From Hoplostethus atlanticus (Eukaryota; Chordata; Actinopteri; Trachichthyiformes; Trachichthyidae): a DNA stretch of 64,000 bases. Location of the stretch: the NCBI GenBank assembly GCA_034670405.1, contig JAXDDX010000060.1, forward strand, positions 372,001 to 436,000, read 5' to 3'. Numbering within the stretch: the first letter of the stretch is position 1; each line of letters begins with the position of its first letter. The notes below the pieces were generated by a model that was not told the origin of the DNA, did no database searches, and worked only from the letters and a program-made list of their open reading frames with translations. Made by a program: the position numbers and the translations under genes. This document shows positions 10,386-23,207 of the stretch, piece after piece.

Positions 10386-12059
10386 ATGTCTATGGGCATA
10401 CTTTTTACTACACCATCGACTACGATTGGTAAGTAAGCTAACATTTGTTTCCCATCATGCTGGACGTCGTTGGTCAATGAAAAGAACCGTAACTTTTGGG
10501 TTGTCATTATACATTTGTGTGTCTTATTCTTGTATTTGTTGATATTTTTCTTCACAGTGTTTCATTGACCTGAAACACACTGAAGACTCCGTGCACATAT
10601 AAATGTCATATAAATATAAGTCATGGTGTGCAGTATTCATAACTTAAAATGTTTAACGTGTTTGCACCCGTGCACTAGCTTTTGCAAAGTCCAATGTGCA
10701 CTAGCTTTTGCAAAGTCCAATGTGCTAATTGCACCCCCCCACAAGATGATGGTCTGTGGATATTTCTTCTGAACCGAGGTATTCCTGAGGAGAATATTCA
10801 GAAAATGCAGCAGGATCGTGTAAGTCACAGCACATTCATTCCTGCAATATATATAAAAAAAAAATATATATTATTTTCAAAGCCTCAACTACATTGTTAC
10901 ATTTCACTGAATCTCAGTAGATTTTACAAGTATCTTTACATTTTAGCTCTATCACATCTAGTGCCAGTGGTTCCAATTTCTTTTTTTATGTCAAGCCCCC
11001 CTCCCCCTCCCAACAATGCATCCTAGGCATCCGCCCTCCCATTTGACAAGATAATGTTGATAGGTATGACTGTAAATATGAGTGTAAATTCACTCTATAC
11101 CATGATCTCTACTGTAGATAGACAAGTAACAGTGGTTAGAGTTAGAGTGTTTATATCATAGCCGTGCATTGCCTGCTACAAATGCTCTTTTCACTCATAT
11201 AGTCCGATCTTTTATCATCTGGATTGGGCATTTATAATTGGTTGTCCTGGATTTTAGCACAATTTCAGCACAGAAATAAGTAGTTTTGTATATAATATAG
11301 GTATATTTTAAGCCGAGCCCTCTCTTAGACCTTAGATAAGCAATATGTCTTAATGTATTGTTTTTGTTTTCATTACAGATTGACAGCTCGGTAGTTGGAG
11401 AAATAGATGATGCCACTATGGCGGCTTACATTCCAGCGTATGGTGATAGGATTGCTACAAGGTGTTTCTGTCTGGAAAAACAGAGAAGAGGTGGAGATGA
11501 TCTAAAAAGACTGTCCTTATTTGAAAAACTTAGAAGAAAGATGGACACAACAAGCAACAGAGACAAAGATCAAGATTTGGAGGAGGAGCATTATATTCAG
11601 CCAACAAAGATGCATCTAAGAAATAATAAAAGGGCCTTGAAGATGACAAGAAAAATAGAATTAGGGTGGATACATGACAAGAGACAAGTGAGAAAACGCA
11701 GTGGTGGAGGAACCCGACTTATTGATATTTCCAAGAAAGCCACAAAAACAGAGATTCTGTCACATGCTAAAAAGATATTTTTCCCCAATGGGAAATCGAG
11801 AAAGGGAAAGTGGGGAGAGTTCAGTCACGACATTGTTGACTTTCAGGAAGCATACCTTGATGAGGGTGTTAGTATGGGAGAGCTCTATGAGACACATAAA
11901 TTGGGGACATTAAGATTTTACTTGTTCACGGAGCGTCTGACCAGTGGAGATGAAGCGTTCATAGAAGAGGCGAAAGGAGCTGATGAACAGACAACAGAGC
12001 AACAGAAACACACAACAGAAGATGATGATCAGCTGACACAGAAACCGACAAGACCGTGA
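10386..12059 (+). CDS. Transposon-borne SAM-like domain protein (N-terminal part of a SAM-HECT gene)
   Basis: Exons are 10386-10428, 10746-10819 and 11379-12059. Donors are GTAAGT and GTAAGT, acceptors are ...CACAAG and ...CATTACAG, and all phases agree, giving 265 codons plus a stop. Residues about 15-70 (DDGLWIFLLNRGIPEENIQ... DDATMAAYIPAYGDRIA) have the helical spacing of a SAM-like domain: a short helix, a 'GIPEE' turn, then 'YIPxYGDRI'. This is followed by a basic linker with several KR/RK pairs, which could target the nucleus, and an acidic Gln/Thr-rich tail. The frame ends at TGA 12057, while the next frame opens immediately with the HECT-like segment, so the two probably formed one protein. 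The role is unknown; SAM domains usually mediate protein-protein contacts. Confidence 0.55.
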
Positions 12060-12963
12060 ACAGCAGACACACACCGTGGGAGATGATGAGCAAAGTACTA
12101 GCAAGATGTCAGCTTTGGTCGCTACTGCTAAGATTATTGATCTTACATCTTCGCGTAATACATCGGAGATCATTTGTGGTCCTTTGCAGGGGGGACCATT
12201 TTTAGGTGATCTTGATCATACAATCTTACACAAGCCTGCTGGCCCACCACGTCCTACCTATGTACTTTTGCATGTGACTGTGAAACTCCACAGAGTGAAT
12301 CTCTTAGATGAACTGATTACCCGATTCAAGGATGAAGCAATGCTGAGCTACCCTGTGAAATACAGCTTCATTGATGAAAAGGGGGCTGATGATGCTGATG
12401 ATGTGTCCAAGGATGTATATGCTGCCTTCTGGACAGAATTTTTAGACTGTGCAGCAGAGGGTGCAGATGTGAGGGTGCCATCACTATCCCCAAAATGGCA
12501 AGAGGAAGAATGGAAATCTGTCGGTAGGATATTGGTCAAGGGATTGAAGGACCATGGATGTTTTCCTTCTCGGCTGGCTCAAGCCTTTACAGCAGCAATC
12601 ACATTTGGTGAACATTCTGTCTCACCTGATTTACTGTTTGACTCTCTGATGTTGTATCTTAGTCAGTCTGAGCGTGATCTCTTGTCCACTGCTTTGCAAG
12701 AGGCTCTTGTCGGTGATGATGAAGATGAGCTTCTTGATCTTATGGATCGCATGGGAGTAAGAACGGTACCAACACAAGAGAACTTGAAAGCGATGCTTCT
12801 CCAAGTGGCCCACAAGCAAATAATCCAGCAACCAAAATATGCACTGGATAACATTGCAGCAGTCGCAGGACCAACTCTCAGGAAGTTCTTCCCCAGTGTG
12901 CTGGATATGCAGAAGATGTATGATGATTTTAGAAAAACAAGAGCAGAAGTTTTTTTTCCATGA
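12037..12963 (+). pseudogene. HECT-like N-lobe without catalytic lobe, frame-shifted from the SAM part
   Basis: The frame is open from 12037 to 12963, with its first ATG at 12112; the upstream part overlaps the tail of the SAM-like frame by about 20 bases in a different phase. About 290 residues are readable. The segment from HVTVKLHRVNLLDELITRF through FIDEKGAD and W..VGRILVKGL to F.SRLAQAFTAAI follows the layout of the HECT E3 ligase N-lobe, especially the G2E3-like proteins that are numerous in fish. The C-lobe with the catalytic Cys is absent: the frame stops after DMQKMYDDFRK..., right before the transposon end. It therefore cannot act as a HECT ligase by the known mechanism. It is more likely a truncated capture or a decayed copy. 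Confidence 0.55.
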
Positions 12964-12984
12964 AGTTTTCTTGGAATTCTGAGA

Positions 12985-13047
12985 TAATAATAATTCAGAA
13001 AAACAGGGCAAACGTTTTTTTCTCAAGTGAATGCATTACGCTTCCGT
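12985..13047 (-). repeat. Right terminal inverted repeat of the outer element
   Basis: This is the reverse-complement counterpart of 6590-6660. It starts only about 20 bp after the stop codon of the HECT-like frame, so the gene is cut short against the element end. Confidence 0.7.
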
Positions 13048-14615
13048 AGTTATGCTTATTTATGTTCCGATATTCAGGATGCAGTTACAACCAACAACAG
13101 TGATTTAGCTGCACAGGCTGTGGCCACAGGATGGCAGTGGCAAACCACTTCCACAGCATTTCCAAGAAAATAGGCAATGATTTGGAAATTCCTATTGAGG
13201 TGAATGCATCATGATAAAACATTAAACAACACTGAGGAGCATCATGCAACTCTATTACTGACAATGTCGGCTAGCCGTTAGATCGAATCATTTCGTCAAG
13301 ACATTTGACGTTTCATCTGTCAATCTTTCTTATCTTCATATTTTCTGCAGTGACGTGTTACCAACCATCTTAAGAATTTCATTTCTTGTTGTGAATGTAA
13401 TACCTGGCCATGTTGACATAAGGCCCTGTGCCAAATTTATCATTGCATGTTATATTGCCTCTAGTAAACTCAACAGGTAGCCTGCATTACATGATTTATG
13501 TTCTTACAAATAAAATGCATTACACCTCAGGGTTCAGGAAGTAAAAGTCCTGCCAGGAATTGTATCCACTGGTACACTTAACCAGGTGATGGCAATTATT
13601 AGTCCCTCCCAATGCTGTAGAATAGAACCAATAAGAAAGCCAAAATAAAACTCTGGCAGGAGTTTCCCACCTCTGCAAACAAATGAAGCACTAGACTACT
13701 CCACTATTACCAGTCCCGCTAACATCTCATAGATGTTAAAGAAAACACCTCAGTCAATCCAGTAGTTTTAATGTTTTTTAATTTTGCAGCTGAAACTTTC
13801 TGTGGTACAGCAGCAGTGAGCTACAAAGCTAATCTTGGTACAAGGACAGCAGAAAGAGGTGCTAGTAAAGAGTAGATGGGTAGGATGACTGGAGGAGAGA
13901 CAGAGCAAAGAGACTTCCAGGAGTCTAAAAGGCACTGAGGTACTAGTGTGGACCGAGGCCACCTGAAGACCCAGCCTGGTTAAAGGAAACAAACCATAGG
14001 TGGCCTTCAATCTACAGAGGTGTTGTAAACATGTTTTTTTATATGTGTGTAAAACTGTACGGCTGCTAGTTTAATTTAAAAATAAATCAAGTTGGTTGAA
14101 AATGGTTAAGTTCAAAACACTGCTTTATTCCCTACTGACTGAATAGTAAAAAAAAGAATATACACCTAATTGCTTTGCAAAGCTTACTCACACAGACAGG
14201 AGGCCCAGTTCATCTGAAGAACTGTTGCCATTCCCATTTTGCAAAAGGGCATTCGAGTGCAAATATATAATGAATTTGGCACAGTGTTTAATGTAAGTAC
14301 AAAAAAATAATAATTTCATGTTACCATAAATCATATTTGGCCTAGCGTTCGTCACTGTGTAGCACAGGCTTAAATGAATGATGACAGGCTTGCATAGACG
14401 ATTTAAGCAGTTCACAATATCGTAGCTACATTTCCCCATTTAAACAGTATTGTCTTTGGAGTTCGGAGGGGGTGGTGCTGAAGAGAGAGGCTCAACCCCT
14501 TTATAGTTGAGAAATAGGTGGAAAGGAAAGAGACTAAACTTGAATTACAGTAGGTTTTTGAAAAGCCCTATGGTCATTTTGTTAGACTGTAAGTGCTCTT
14601 GTTCATATTCCATCT
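13048..14615. other. Intergenic stretch between the transposon and gyg1; no gene seen
   Basis: No coding exon is supported. A possible small inverted-repeat element lies near 13532-13676 (TCCTGCCAGG and CTGGCAGGA words in opposite orientation). The right part is expected to hold the gyg1 3' UTR; a TTTATT word at 14124-14129 reads AATAAA on the minus strand, about 490 bp past the gyg1 stop. Confidence 0.5.
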
Positions 14616-17600
14616 TTATTTGAGAAAAGAATCAAGCTTTCTCTGGATATTTTCAAACGAGTCCATTCCCATGTAGTCTGCCTGACCTTGCTCCCATTTC
14701 TGCTTCCGTTCTTCTGAGGACAAGTGGAGCGGCGGTGCTTGTGCTTGTGCATGTGAAGAGTCGGCCTCCTCCTGAAAACAAAAAGATGTACGATAATAAA
14801 ACAAAGAGAAAAGGAGGAAATGTAACATGAGACGTAGAAAACTTTTCCCCTTTGCGGTTATTGGTGTTTCAAAGCAACGATCCTTTAAAACCACCACAAT
14901 ATTATTCCAAACTATTAATCACCAGCGAACACAGAACCATGGCAAAAAGCTATGGCAGAATTCTCAGATCAGCAATAGCGATAAACAAGGCGCCAACAAG
15001 CGGTTATTTACGGTTAAGCCATAACAACCAAATCCTCTTCTCCCTACCTGTTCCGTCTCAAAAATGACCGTGTCACTGTACTGCAACTTTAGCAGATGAA
15101 TAGGAAGACAATTAGGCATCATACATCATCAAAATACAAAAAAAACCAAAAACGTATGTGAGGACAAATATGTTGTTAATTCACCTCCACACATCCAGAG
15201 TGGAAAGGCTGGTCTCCGTAGTGCTCATGGAGCATGGGCACCACAATGCTAGAGTACAGGGTCCACCAGTCCAGAAGGAAGGAGGGATGTGCGGTGGCCT
15301 CCTGCACACCTCCTCTGATCCGTTTGGCTTTGGGGTCGAATGTGTAGCTCCATGGCTTGGTCTGCCCGAGGAAATGCACCACCTTGGCATTGCTACCATA
15401 ACTGAAATGAGCAACAAAAAGGTGAATGCGGGTTACAATGAACACAAGCAAACTGGTTTGGGTGCTTTATCACAAGCAGAAAGACAAAGAGTTTTGGAAT
15501 TGGTGTTAGTCTTTCCATTTGGTCTGCTCTAACGTGTTTTATTGGAGGCATTACCTACGGAGACTCGTGTTAGACTGATATCTATCATATTGGGATTTTA
15601 TTAAATAACGGATATTGGCCAGTCAGTGTCGTCTACTACTAAAAAAAAAAAAAAATTATATATATATATATATATATATTTATAAAAAAATCTGTACAAC
15701 CTGCAATACAATTTTAGTTTCTTTTCACACACACAAAAACATTAATGAACAGTTAAATGAATAAGTGAAGTGGGCCACCGTGCCTTAAAGAGCTGCTAAC
15801 CCACCTAAAAAAAGTTTCATTATGGTTTTCAATGGAGAGTTTTAGTGTCCAAATGGCTTTTCAACCCTGACAAGAATGAATTTCTGCGGAAAACACTGAA
15901 TACTTTGCATTTTTCGGCATACAAATATTGCCTAGCGGCGCAAAATATCAGCTATCAACAGCATAAATACAAAAAGGATTGGTATTTGCCTTTTTTTTTT
16001 TTTTTTTTAAGTCGATCCTTAACAGAGACTACATTTGTATGATGAGTGTGAACAGGCCTCCTGATCAAGATGGATTTCATTCTGCAATGGGTTGACATGA
16101 GAATGCGATAAATGCTGTAAGCGATTGATATTAATGTCATCATGCTGAGAATTTTCCTGACAACCCCTACAGATATGCCTTTCGTGGTACAGTACATCTG
16201 GCCCTCAGGAGTGTGTTGTGTATGCCAGAACTCTGAGCTCTACCCATGCTGACAACAACCAACAAGTAAATACATGTCGTCTCTGTCATCTTTGATATGG
16301 CTGCCAGGAAATGCCATTAACCCTCAAACACAAGAACTCGTTAATGAGGGGTTTGATTCTGTGAGGGGTGGGGAGGTAGAGAAAGAGGCGTGTGTGTGGA
16401 GGAGGGTAGCTTAGGCAGAGTGCTGCACAATGACCAGCCCCGACGGCCCTGCTGGTAAGCATAAAAGGGTCTTTAAATAAAGCGCTCTATTTTGGGATTT
16501 GGGAATCAGCTGTTGGGAGCCCAGGGTGGATATCCAACCCAAAGCTGAGGCCTGACTGGGGAGGCTCCGACAGAGCACTGCTTCAGCTCCTGCTATCTTA
16601 CTGCTCACCTCACCCGTAACCCGATGTCATGTCACGGCATGACTACGCTTTCATGTGACTGTGTATCCGCTTACACCTTGGCTCTGCAGCAAATACCAAA
16701 GAGTTGCGTTACACAGACAGAATCACAAGTAGTAAGTGACAATCTCTTGGAAGTGTACAATAAAAGCATAATAGACGGTAAGAAAACACTTTAACCTTGT
16801 GAGTGAAAAATTACACCAACTTTTTTTGAAGAGGTTCGGAAATTCATGTACTTACTGCTTGAATGCTGGAAGGTAAGTGTAGATGGCTATGCTGCTGAGG
16901 TTGTAGATGAAGGGGAGGTGTTTTGAAATGTCAGCTGTTGCCCAGTTGCTGAAGAAGCCATTCAAAACACCTTGGTCTCCGCCTGCAAAAGCAAAGCAGT
17001 CAGTGCACATTACATGACTAAGGTAATTCCAAACCTTTTCCAGTCTGATCCAGATTTCTGATGGCTGACCAACACCAGCCTTCTATCAGGGAATAATAAA
17101 GACAAATTTGCTGTTTCATGAAAAAAAAAAAAAGCAATTTTATAGCAAACTAAATACACATAAGTCTTGGCTCTCTCCCAACCACAACCAACTTCAAGTA
17201 TGCAAGGGTGGATCTAGCTCTCATGACCCACGTAACAGAAAGCACACCTGACTTAACGTGTTTATTGAAGTCTAAATGAAGCTTGTCCTGCAAGTTCCCA
17301 GGGAGCCGTCTTGAGAAACACTCGTGTATGCATGAAAGTGCACTTTGCTTACAAAATAGTTTTGACAGGTTCTTCATTAAAAGAAACGCTGAGTCAACCG
17401 AGCTGCACACATGCATTCATCTCTCTGACGCTGGTCTACATTAGTGAGCAGGACTGTTGAATCAGAATAAGCCGTCACAGCAATGTTCTCAGTCTGAACA
17501 GAGTTGGCTCTCCTTTGCAAATGGATATACGTATTGGAAATGAAAGTATCCCACTTGCTACAACCACTGGCAGCTCTGAACAGTATGTTTTCCCCTCAGT

Positions 17601-20600
17601 GCAAACGGTTTACTGAGACATTTCTAACATGCACAATACAAGGTCGTGCAAGGAAGCAGCGCAGCATACATTTATAGCGATGGCGGTGCCAGGACAGAGG
17701 GTGAAGGTGGCATGATGTACAGAAGACGCCTGTTTGCATTCTGTGGTGTTCCACTGGTGGCGCGGTATCACGGATCTTCATGTTGGAGCGAGGCCCAGGG
17801 GTATAAATAGTAAGTCTACGTTATAACGGCTAATCCACCACAGCAGTGAGGATTCACTCAACTCCTATATGACAAAGACTGATGGGTTTGTGTACACGGG
17901 ACTCCACTATTCCACACAGCCCAGACACAAAATCTGCTCAGCGACACTGAACTTTTCAGGAGGTTGCAGTATAGCCTGTTAATAGATGGCAAGTTTTGTT
18001 CTCCGAGTGGGTGCTCCCTTCTTCCACACCGTTGGTCTCACCCGATCAGTCTCACCTGATCAGTCAACCGCACTAAAATTATGCACTTACTCATTTGCAT
18101 ACAGTAAAAGGTCTAGGTGTGGCAGTTTAATTAAATAAGATTTTGAGTGATGCTGTCTATCAGTACAACACATCCTTCATGTCACCATGTCATACAAAGA
18201 CACCTAGATGTTAACTGTTCAGTCACACAGATCTGAATTAAGCCCAGTCATAGACTATTTTCTTCTTTCAACAGACATCTCCATTGTAACTTCATGCAAG
18301 TAAGAATACAGAACTTTTAAACCGAGCAAACACACACACGTTCATTTATTGAACATGCTGAATTCCTTCACCTAGTAGCCATATAGTATGTCACTTGACT
18401 GACACAGGCAGAAGACGTTCGTTAGATCGTGAGCTTTCACGTTACAAAGCACAGGACTATACCGTCTGTTAAACCACACACAGCTGCTGTTTATCTGAAC
18501 CCAGAAACTCCCCCGGGGCATTCAAAATTTAATATGGGACCAAGCATCTTCATTTTGAGGGGATGAGCATGGCTCAGCAAGAATGTGCATCTCTCCCTGC
18601 CAGTTTGTTTTGGCAGCAGACAACACCGGCGCTGCAGACCCAGAGAAACAGCCTCTGGGTCCACCCACAGAAATCATTTTCTTTCAGCCATCATTTCCAT
18701 GCCCGCTTGTCTTTCCTGAACAATTTTATTATGATCATCATCCACGATCTGCACAGAGAAAGCTAGGTGTACATTAGTTAACGTAGGTACAGCATGTATT
18801 CCTCATAGTAGAGCAGAACACAAATGCTAAAAGGTCAAAGGGATTTCAACTCACAGCCTAGTACACATGAAAAGACCGTCGCTGGCTATAAATAAGACAA
18901 CTTTACTATTAGCATACCACCAGCCATTCAATGTAATCACTCAACCAGACAGCAACTCTGGGAGATACAGCAGCTGGCATCACATTAAAAACACTTAATC
19001 GAAATATAAAACTCAAAATAGCCATGTGGATGAATTTCCATTGACAGTGGAAAAGTGTTTTCTTTACAGGAAAAACGAACAGTGCTGTCTTTTGTCTGTG
19101 GCCCAGCTATTGTGACAGCAAACAGACAGAAATCTTGCCAACATCCTCTCATGGCAGCCAGAATGGCTTTGCTCTACAAAGCATAGACGACCATTAACCA
19201 GACTAATTGGTTTTCCCAACGAAGTCTCCATGATGGAATCCCTTTTACCATATCAGAAAGGGGAACAGCTCTATTGTGATTTCTTGTTAAAAAAGGTTCA
19301 GTGCCATTAATAAAAAAGGGTACACGCCCACTTTTGGGGGCCCTGAGTAAGATTTGTTTTTCTATCCCACAGTTTTCTTTATTGCCTGTGACAATCCTTG
19401 ATGTTAGAGCACGCCGAGAGAGACTAGGATTATGATTACAGTAGGTGGAAATAGGTGAGGGGATTGCAATTTTGAAGAGCTTTAGTGAGTGCATCTTAAA
19501 ATTAAATGACAAGTTTAGTTTTCTCCTGCACCTCCATCTATAGCAGGGCAGACAGCTAATAGAGACAGTCTGGCTTTTACCTTTTCAAGTAGCTGAATGT
19601 TAGTGAAACAGTATATTTAGCTTTTCCAAAAGTTATGTGAGGCTCAACTCCAGTGACGCAACTGTATGCTTTAGGGTGTTTAAAAGGCTATGACGAAAGC
19701 TTTCCATGAAGGAGCTTGTTGTCGTGGTAAAATGTTTACCAGATACTTTAGGAACATTTAAAAAAAAGTGTTATGACGCCAGCGGTTATACGCAACGCTG
19801 CTGGAGTCAAAACCACAGCACCCCACCTAACAAGTATGGGCCAGTGATTCTCCCAGTAGCCATTTTGAGTCGACATGTTCTGGAGAACTTCACGTGGAGC
19901 AAAAAAAAAAAATGAAGACCACAATTAATTTGTGTCTCCGGGTTGTTGAATGTCAACCTGTGCCCTGTGCAAAAAAGGGGCCTCTCAAATGTAACCTCCA
20001 CCCCACCTCAGAGAGCCCCTGAGAATAACTCAGTAGGGCTAGATGGTCTGTGACAGGAGGGCCTTGTGTCCAGGCACTGGGCTTGATAAAGGCCTTACTT
20101 AGAGGAAAGATAAACAAGCATGGTTTTAAATCATGTTACCAAGAACTCAACGCTTCTGGTCAAACCCCAAATGTTTGAATATGACTGAAAAGGACTGCTA
20201 GCATCCAAACTCTACCAAATGATAAACACCACAAATATTTGCAATGCTGGATATATCAAATCTCAGTCTTGTAATGCACGTAGCAGTGTGCTGTGCAGAA
20301 GCTTGCCCTTCACCTACATACAATACCAATGATTAGGCACAGTTGGCAACAGGTACATTGAGTTACCTGAAACATCAAACCAAGCACTGATGGAATAGGT
20401 CTAGATCTTTCTTGGCTTACCATCAAAGCTGCCGTGTTCTGTACAATACTGGAGTAGTTTGCCGTAGGTCTCCATAGAAGGACAGAAAACAAACACACCG
20501 GAGTTGAAACAGTCAGGCCAGCCAGGGTCCGGAGCAGCTGACAATTCTTCTCTGTCAAACAGCTCATCTATATTTGAGACCACCTAGGATGCAGACAAAC

Positions 20601-23207
20601 AAATACAAACAAACACCCACTTAGTGTGATCATCATGTAATTGGTGAAGTTACAGTACAACTAAAAGCATCTTGCAGCATCTTGAGTCTTTTCTTGTAGT
20701 AATAATCCACAATTCTCACCAGAGTGTCTGCGTCCATGAAGACACATTTGGAGTAATCTGTGAGGGTCCAGCAGTGCAGTTTGGTGAAGGTGACCCCCAA
20801 TTCAGGCCTCTTCATCATAGCCAAGTGGGCTGTGTCACCACTGTCCAGCACATCCACCACCTTCAGCTCATCATAGATACTCTTCAGCACAGACCTAATG
20901 GTTGATAATACTTAGGAATGAACAGCCAGACATCTCCTAGTCAGAAACAAGACTAGACAGGAATGTCACTGGGTGGGATTCAGAAGTGTTATGCGATGGA
21001 GAGAAGGTTTCTTACTGGCAGGGATCTGACACATGGGGACCGATGAGTGCCACCAGCTTCTTGGATGTATTGTGGTTGCGCAGGGACTTGCCCAAAACCA
21101 TGGCTCCCCTAGCATAGTTGTCGTTGGTAGCCAACGTCACAAAAGCCTGGTCTGTAGTGGAAAGAAACACATTTATGCTTTCGTTTCGCAATTTCTTAAG
21201 CTGTCAGACTTTGCGGTGAACAAACCCAGCTTAGTCAGATCATGAAAAAACAAAAAAACACTGTGGAAAATTTTCCCATCATAAAATAAATTAGCCAACT
21301 AACCAAATCCAACAAACATATTAAGCAGTTGTTGAGCGTTGTTCTTGGTATGAAATACAGCATCAGCACATATCACAATACTGCATATCAGCTGCATAGT
21401 GTCCACCAACTCAGAAGTAGTTTCATCTTGAAATCCTATTCTTTCTTGAAACAAGTGAAAACATTTGATACATGGAAGGCATCATCATCTGGCACTGCTC
21501 CATACATCTCAAGATTAATTTATTTTATCTGACCCCACTGGAAGAATTTAACTGTTTCAAGGAAAATAAAAGTACAAGTTTACATTTCTTGTTAAGGTGG
21601 ATTTTATTTGCAGTGTGGTGCCTACTCCGTACCACCAGCTCTAATGCCAGAGAGGAAAATCGATCAGTTACCTGCCAACTCTTCTTTCAGAACAATCACT
21701 TGCTTGTGAGAAGACATATAAACAGAGATGATGAAATGAGAACGGCAGCTAGGGACCAAAACCTATGGGCCAATATTAACCCCACTGGGGTTGTAGAATA
21801 CCTTATTAGTACTGTACTATCAATATCAGCTGCACACAGCACATTTTCAAGCAACTACACAATTATCCCCACAAACCAAACAGATTACTAAAGTAAGCCA
21901 GGACTGAAGTCTGATTGAGTGGTTATACACTTGGCATAATGTAAATGGGCAATTGTTTACAGGCATCAAGTTCATAAGTGGCAACTCCTCAGGCGCTGTT
22001 GGCCATCAGAGTTGCCAGGAAAAGTTGTATGAATGTGTGTATAGCTGCCTTTACACTCCCCAACTGTTCACACCCCACCTTCCTTTCTCTCTCACGCCCC
22101 CCATTTCAATTGGTTGCTAGAAGCAGCGCTGAAACATTTGCGCATGCATCGTCAAATAAAACTTGACTGACCGGGCAATCTTTCAGTGGATTAACTCATA
22201 ACTAATTTCATAACTATGCTGTGCACGCCCCCTTCCACCTCAGTGGTCCTAGGACCTTCAGGTGAAAGTGGGAAAGAAGTAGTGGAACATCATGACATAG
22301 ACCAGTGGTTCCCAAACTCGGGTCCCTGAAAGGGTTTCAGTAGGCCCCCAGCAGAATGAGGAATTATTTAATCTCACTGTTATTTCATCCAGTAGAAATT
22401 AGCACCAGGACAGAAGTACAACTACAGGAAACAACTACACCATGGGCCGACAACAAAAATCTGCATTGATGGGGGTTTGATGGGACACCACCTTATCAAT
22501 TGGGGGTCTCTGGACTACTATTTGCTGGTCCTTAACATGACAAAGTTTGGGAACCACTGGAGCAGACCAGACAGACAGACAGGCTAGACCAGAACTAGAC
22601 TGGCCAGCTACAGTGTCTAACCGCTAGTCAAATGACAAGCAAGTGACAATCTCTGTCAAGTGTTTGGCTGTCATGTAGTGATCATGTTTCTGATACATGG
22701 CTCCATGTTGTAACCATTAGCCTCCACACTTACAATGGGGTAAACTGGTCGCTTCATGTACAAAAGTTATAATGGGAGTGTCAGAGACAGACAGAGGAAT
22801 GGTTGCAGAGTGCAGCACAAAAAATAACCCTCTTTACTAAACCCAGAACAGGACGTCGACTCAGCTATGCGTCGATATTGCAGGTTGCACCATTAATACA
22901 GCAGCTAGTGATTAACAAATAATGACAGTTTATTTTTCCATTAGCTATTACATCCTGCTCCTTAAAACGGCGTTTTAACACTATCTAACACTGTTGAGCC
23001 TGGTCTTTATAACACATTTAACTACTGCGGCAGTCGTTGGGCAACTACCAATATCTGATGATTAATTATTAACGTAACTTACACCAAATAAATAAACAGT
23101 GTTGCGCATGCAGGTAGCTACACTTGCTAGCTAGACTATCTGACCGGCACTCTCTGTCAACACACTTCGTATCGAAGGACAACATTGTAATGTTACATAC
23201 CAGCCAT
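14616..23207 (-). CDS. gyg1: Glycogenin-1, self-glucosylating starter of glycogen synthesis, eight coding exons
   Basis: Coding exons on the minus strand are 23201-23207, 21016-21151, 20720-20894, 20421-20583, 16856-16982, 15185-15401, 15048-15080 and 14616-14771. All are GT-AG with matching phases, giving 1014 nt and 337 aa (human GYG1 is 333-350). Glycogenin is a cytosolic GT8-family glucosyltransferase that primes glycogen using UDP-glucose. Key residues fall at their family positions: Asp102-Ala-Asp104 (Mn/UDP-glucose), Lys86, the self-glucosylated Tyr195 in [10 protein letters not shown], and His212. After a variable linker, the last exon ends in the conserved glycogen-synthase-binding motif ([19 protein letters not shown]). 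The first exon contributes only ATGGCTG. Exon 7 is a 33-bp micro-exon in the linker and may be alternatively used. Introns 1 and 4 are the largest. I see no defect. Confidence 0.95.
15641..15679. repeat. Poly-A followed by (TA)n microsatellite in gyg1 intron 5
   Basis: Fifteen A residues followed by about eleven TA units. Confidence 0.9.
16983..20420. other. gyg1 intron 4 (about 3.4 kb); nothing further recognised
   Basis: This is the longest gyg1 intron. Several open frames occur, but none matches a family or carries splice sites in a consistent phase. There is no clear repeat apart from short A runs. Confidence 0.5.
22303..22559. mobile_element. hAT-type MITE in gyg1 intron 1
   Basis: The ends CAGTGGTTCCCAAACT (22303) and AGTTTGGGAACCACTG (ending 22559) are perfect inverted repeats of 16 bp, the classic hAT/Charlie-type terminus. 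The interior is about 225 bp without an ORF. The expected 8-bp duplication is only partly preserved (acatagac on the left, gagcagac on the right), which suggests an old insertion. Confidence 0.75.

Larger units (their letters stand above)
6590..13047. mobile_element. Outer DNA-transposon-like unit with inverted ends carrying a SAM/HECT-like gene
   Basis: The left end reads ACGGAAGCGTAATG from 6590. The right end, read on the minus strand from 13047, gives ACGGAAGCGTAATG and continues in parallel: GCATTxACTTGAGAAAA, then CTGTTTTTCTGAATTA. The inverted repeat is clear over about 60 bp with small indels and fades by about 80-100 bp. Inside are a nested element (6696-10089) and a plus-strand spliced gene (10386-12963) that stops about 80 bp before the right end. 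Immediate flanks are gcat (left) and agttatgc (right); a clean target-site duplication is not obvious, so the class is not assigned. No transposase catalytic domain was recognised, so it is either non-autonomous or of a type I do not know. Confidence 0.6.

Noticed and set aside
11597..11788. Minus-strand frame opposite the SAM-like exon
   Set aside because: It is a shadow of the plus-strand exon, with no splice or family support.
13532..13676. Possible MITE with TCCTGCCAGG / CTGGCAGGA words
   Set aside because: The inverted similarity is short and imperfect and no target duplication is visible, so it is only mentioned in the flank description.
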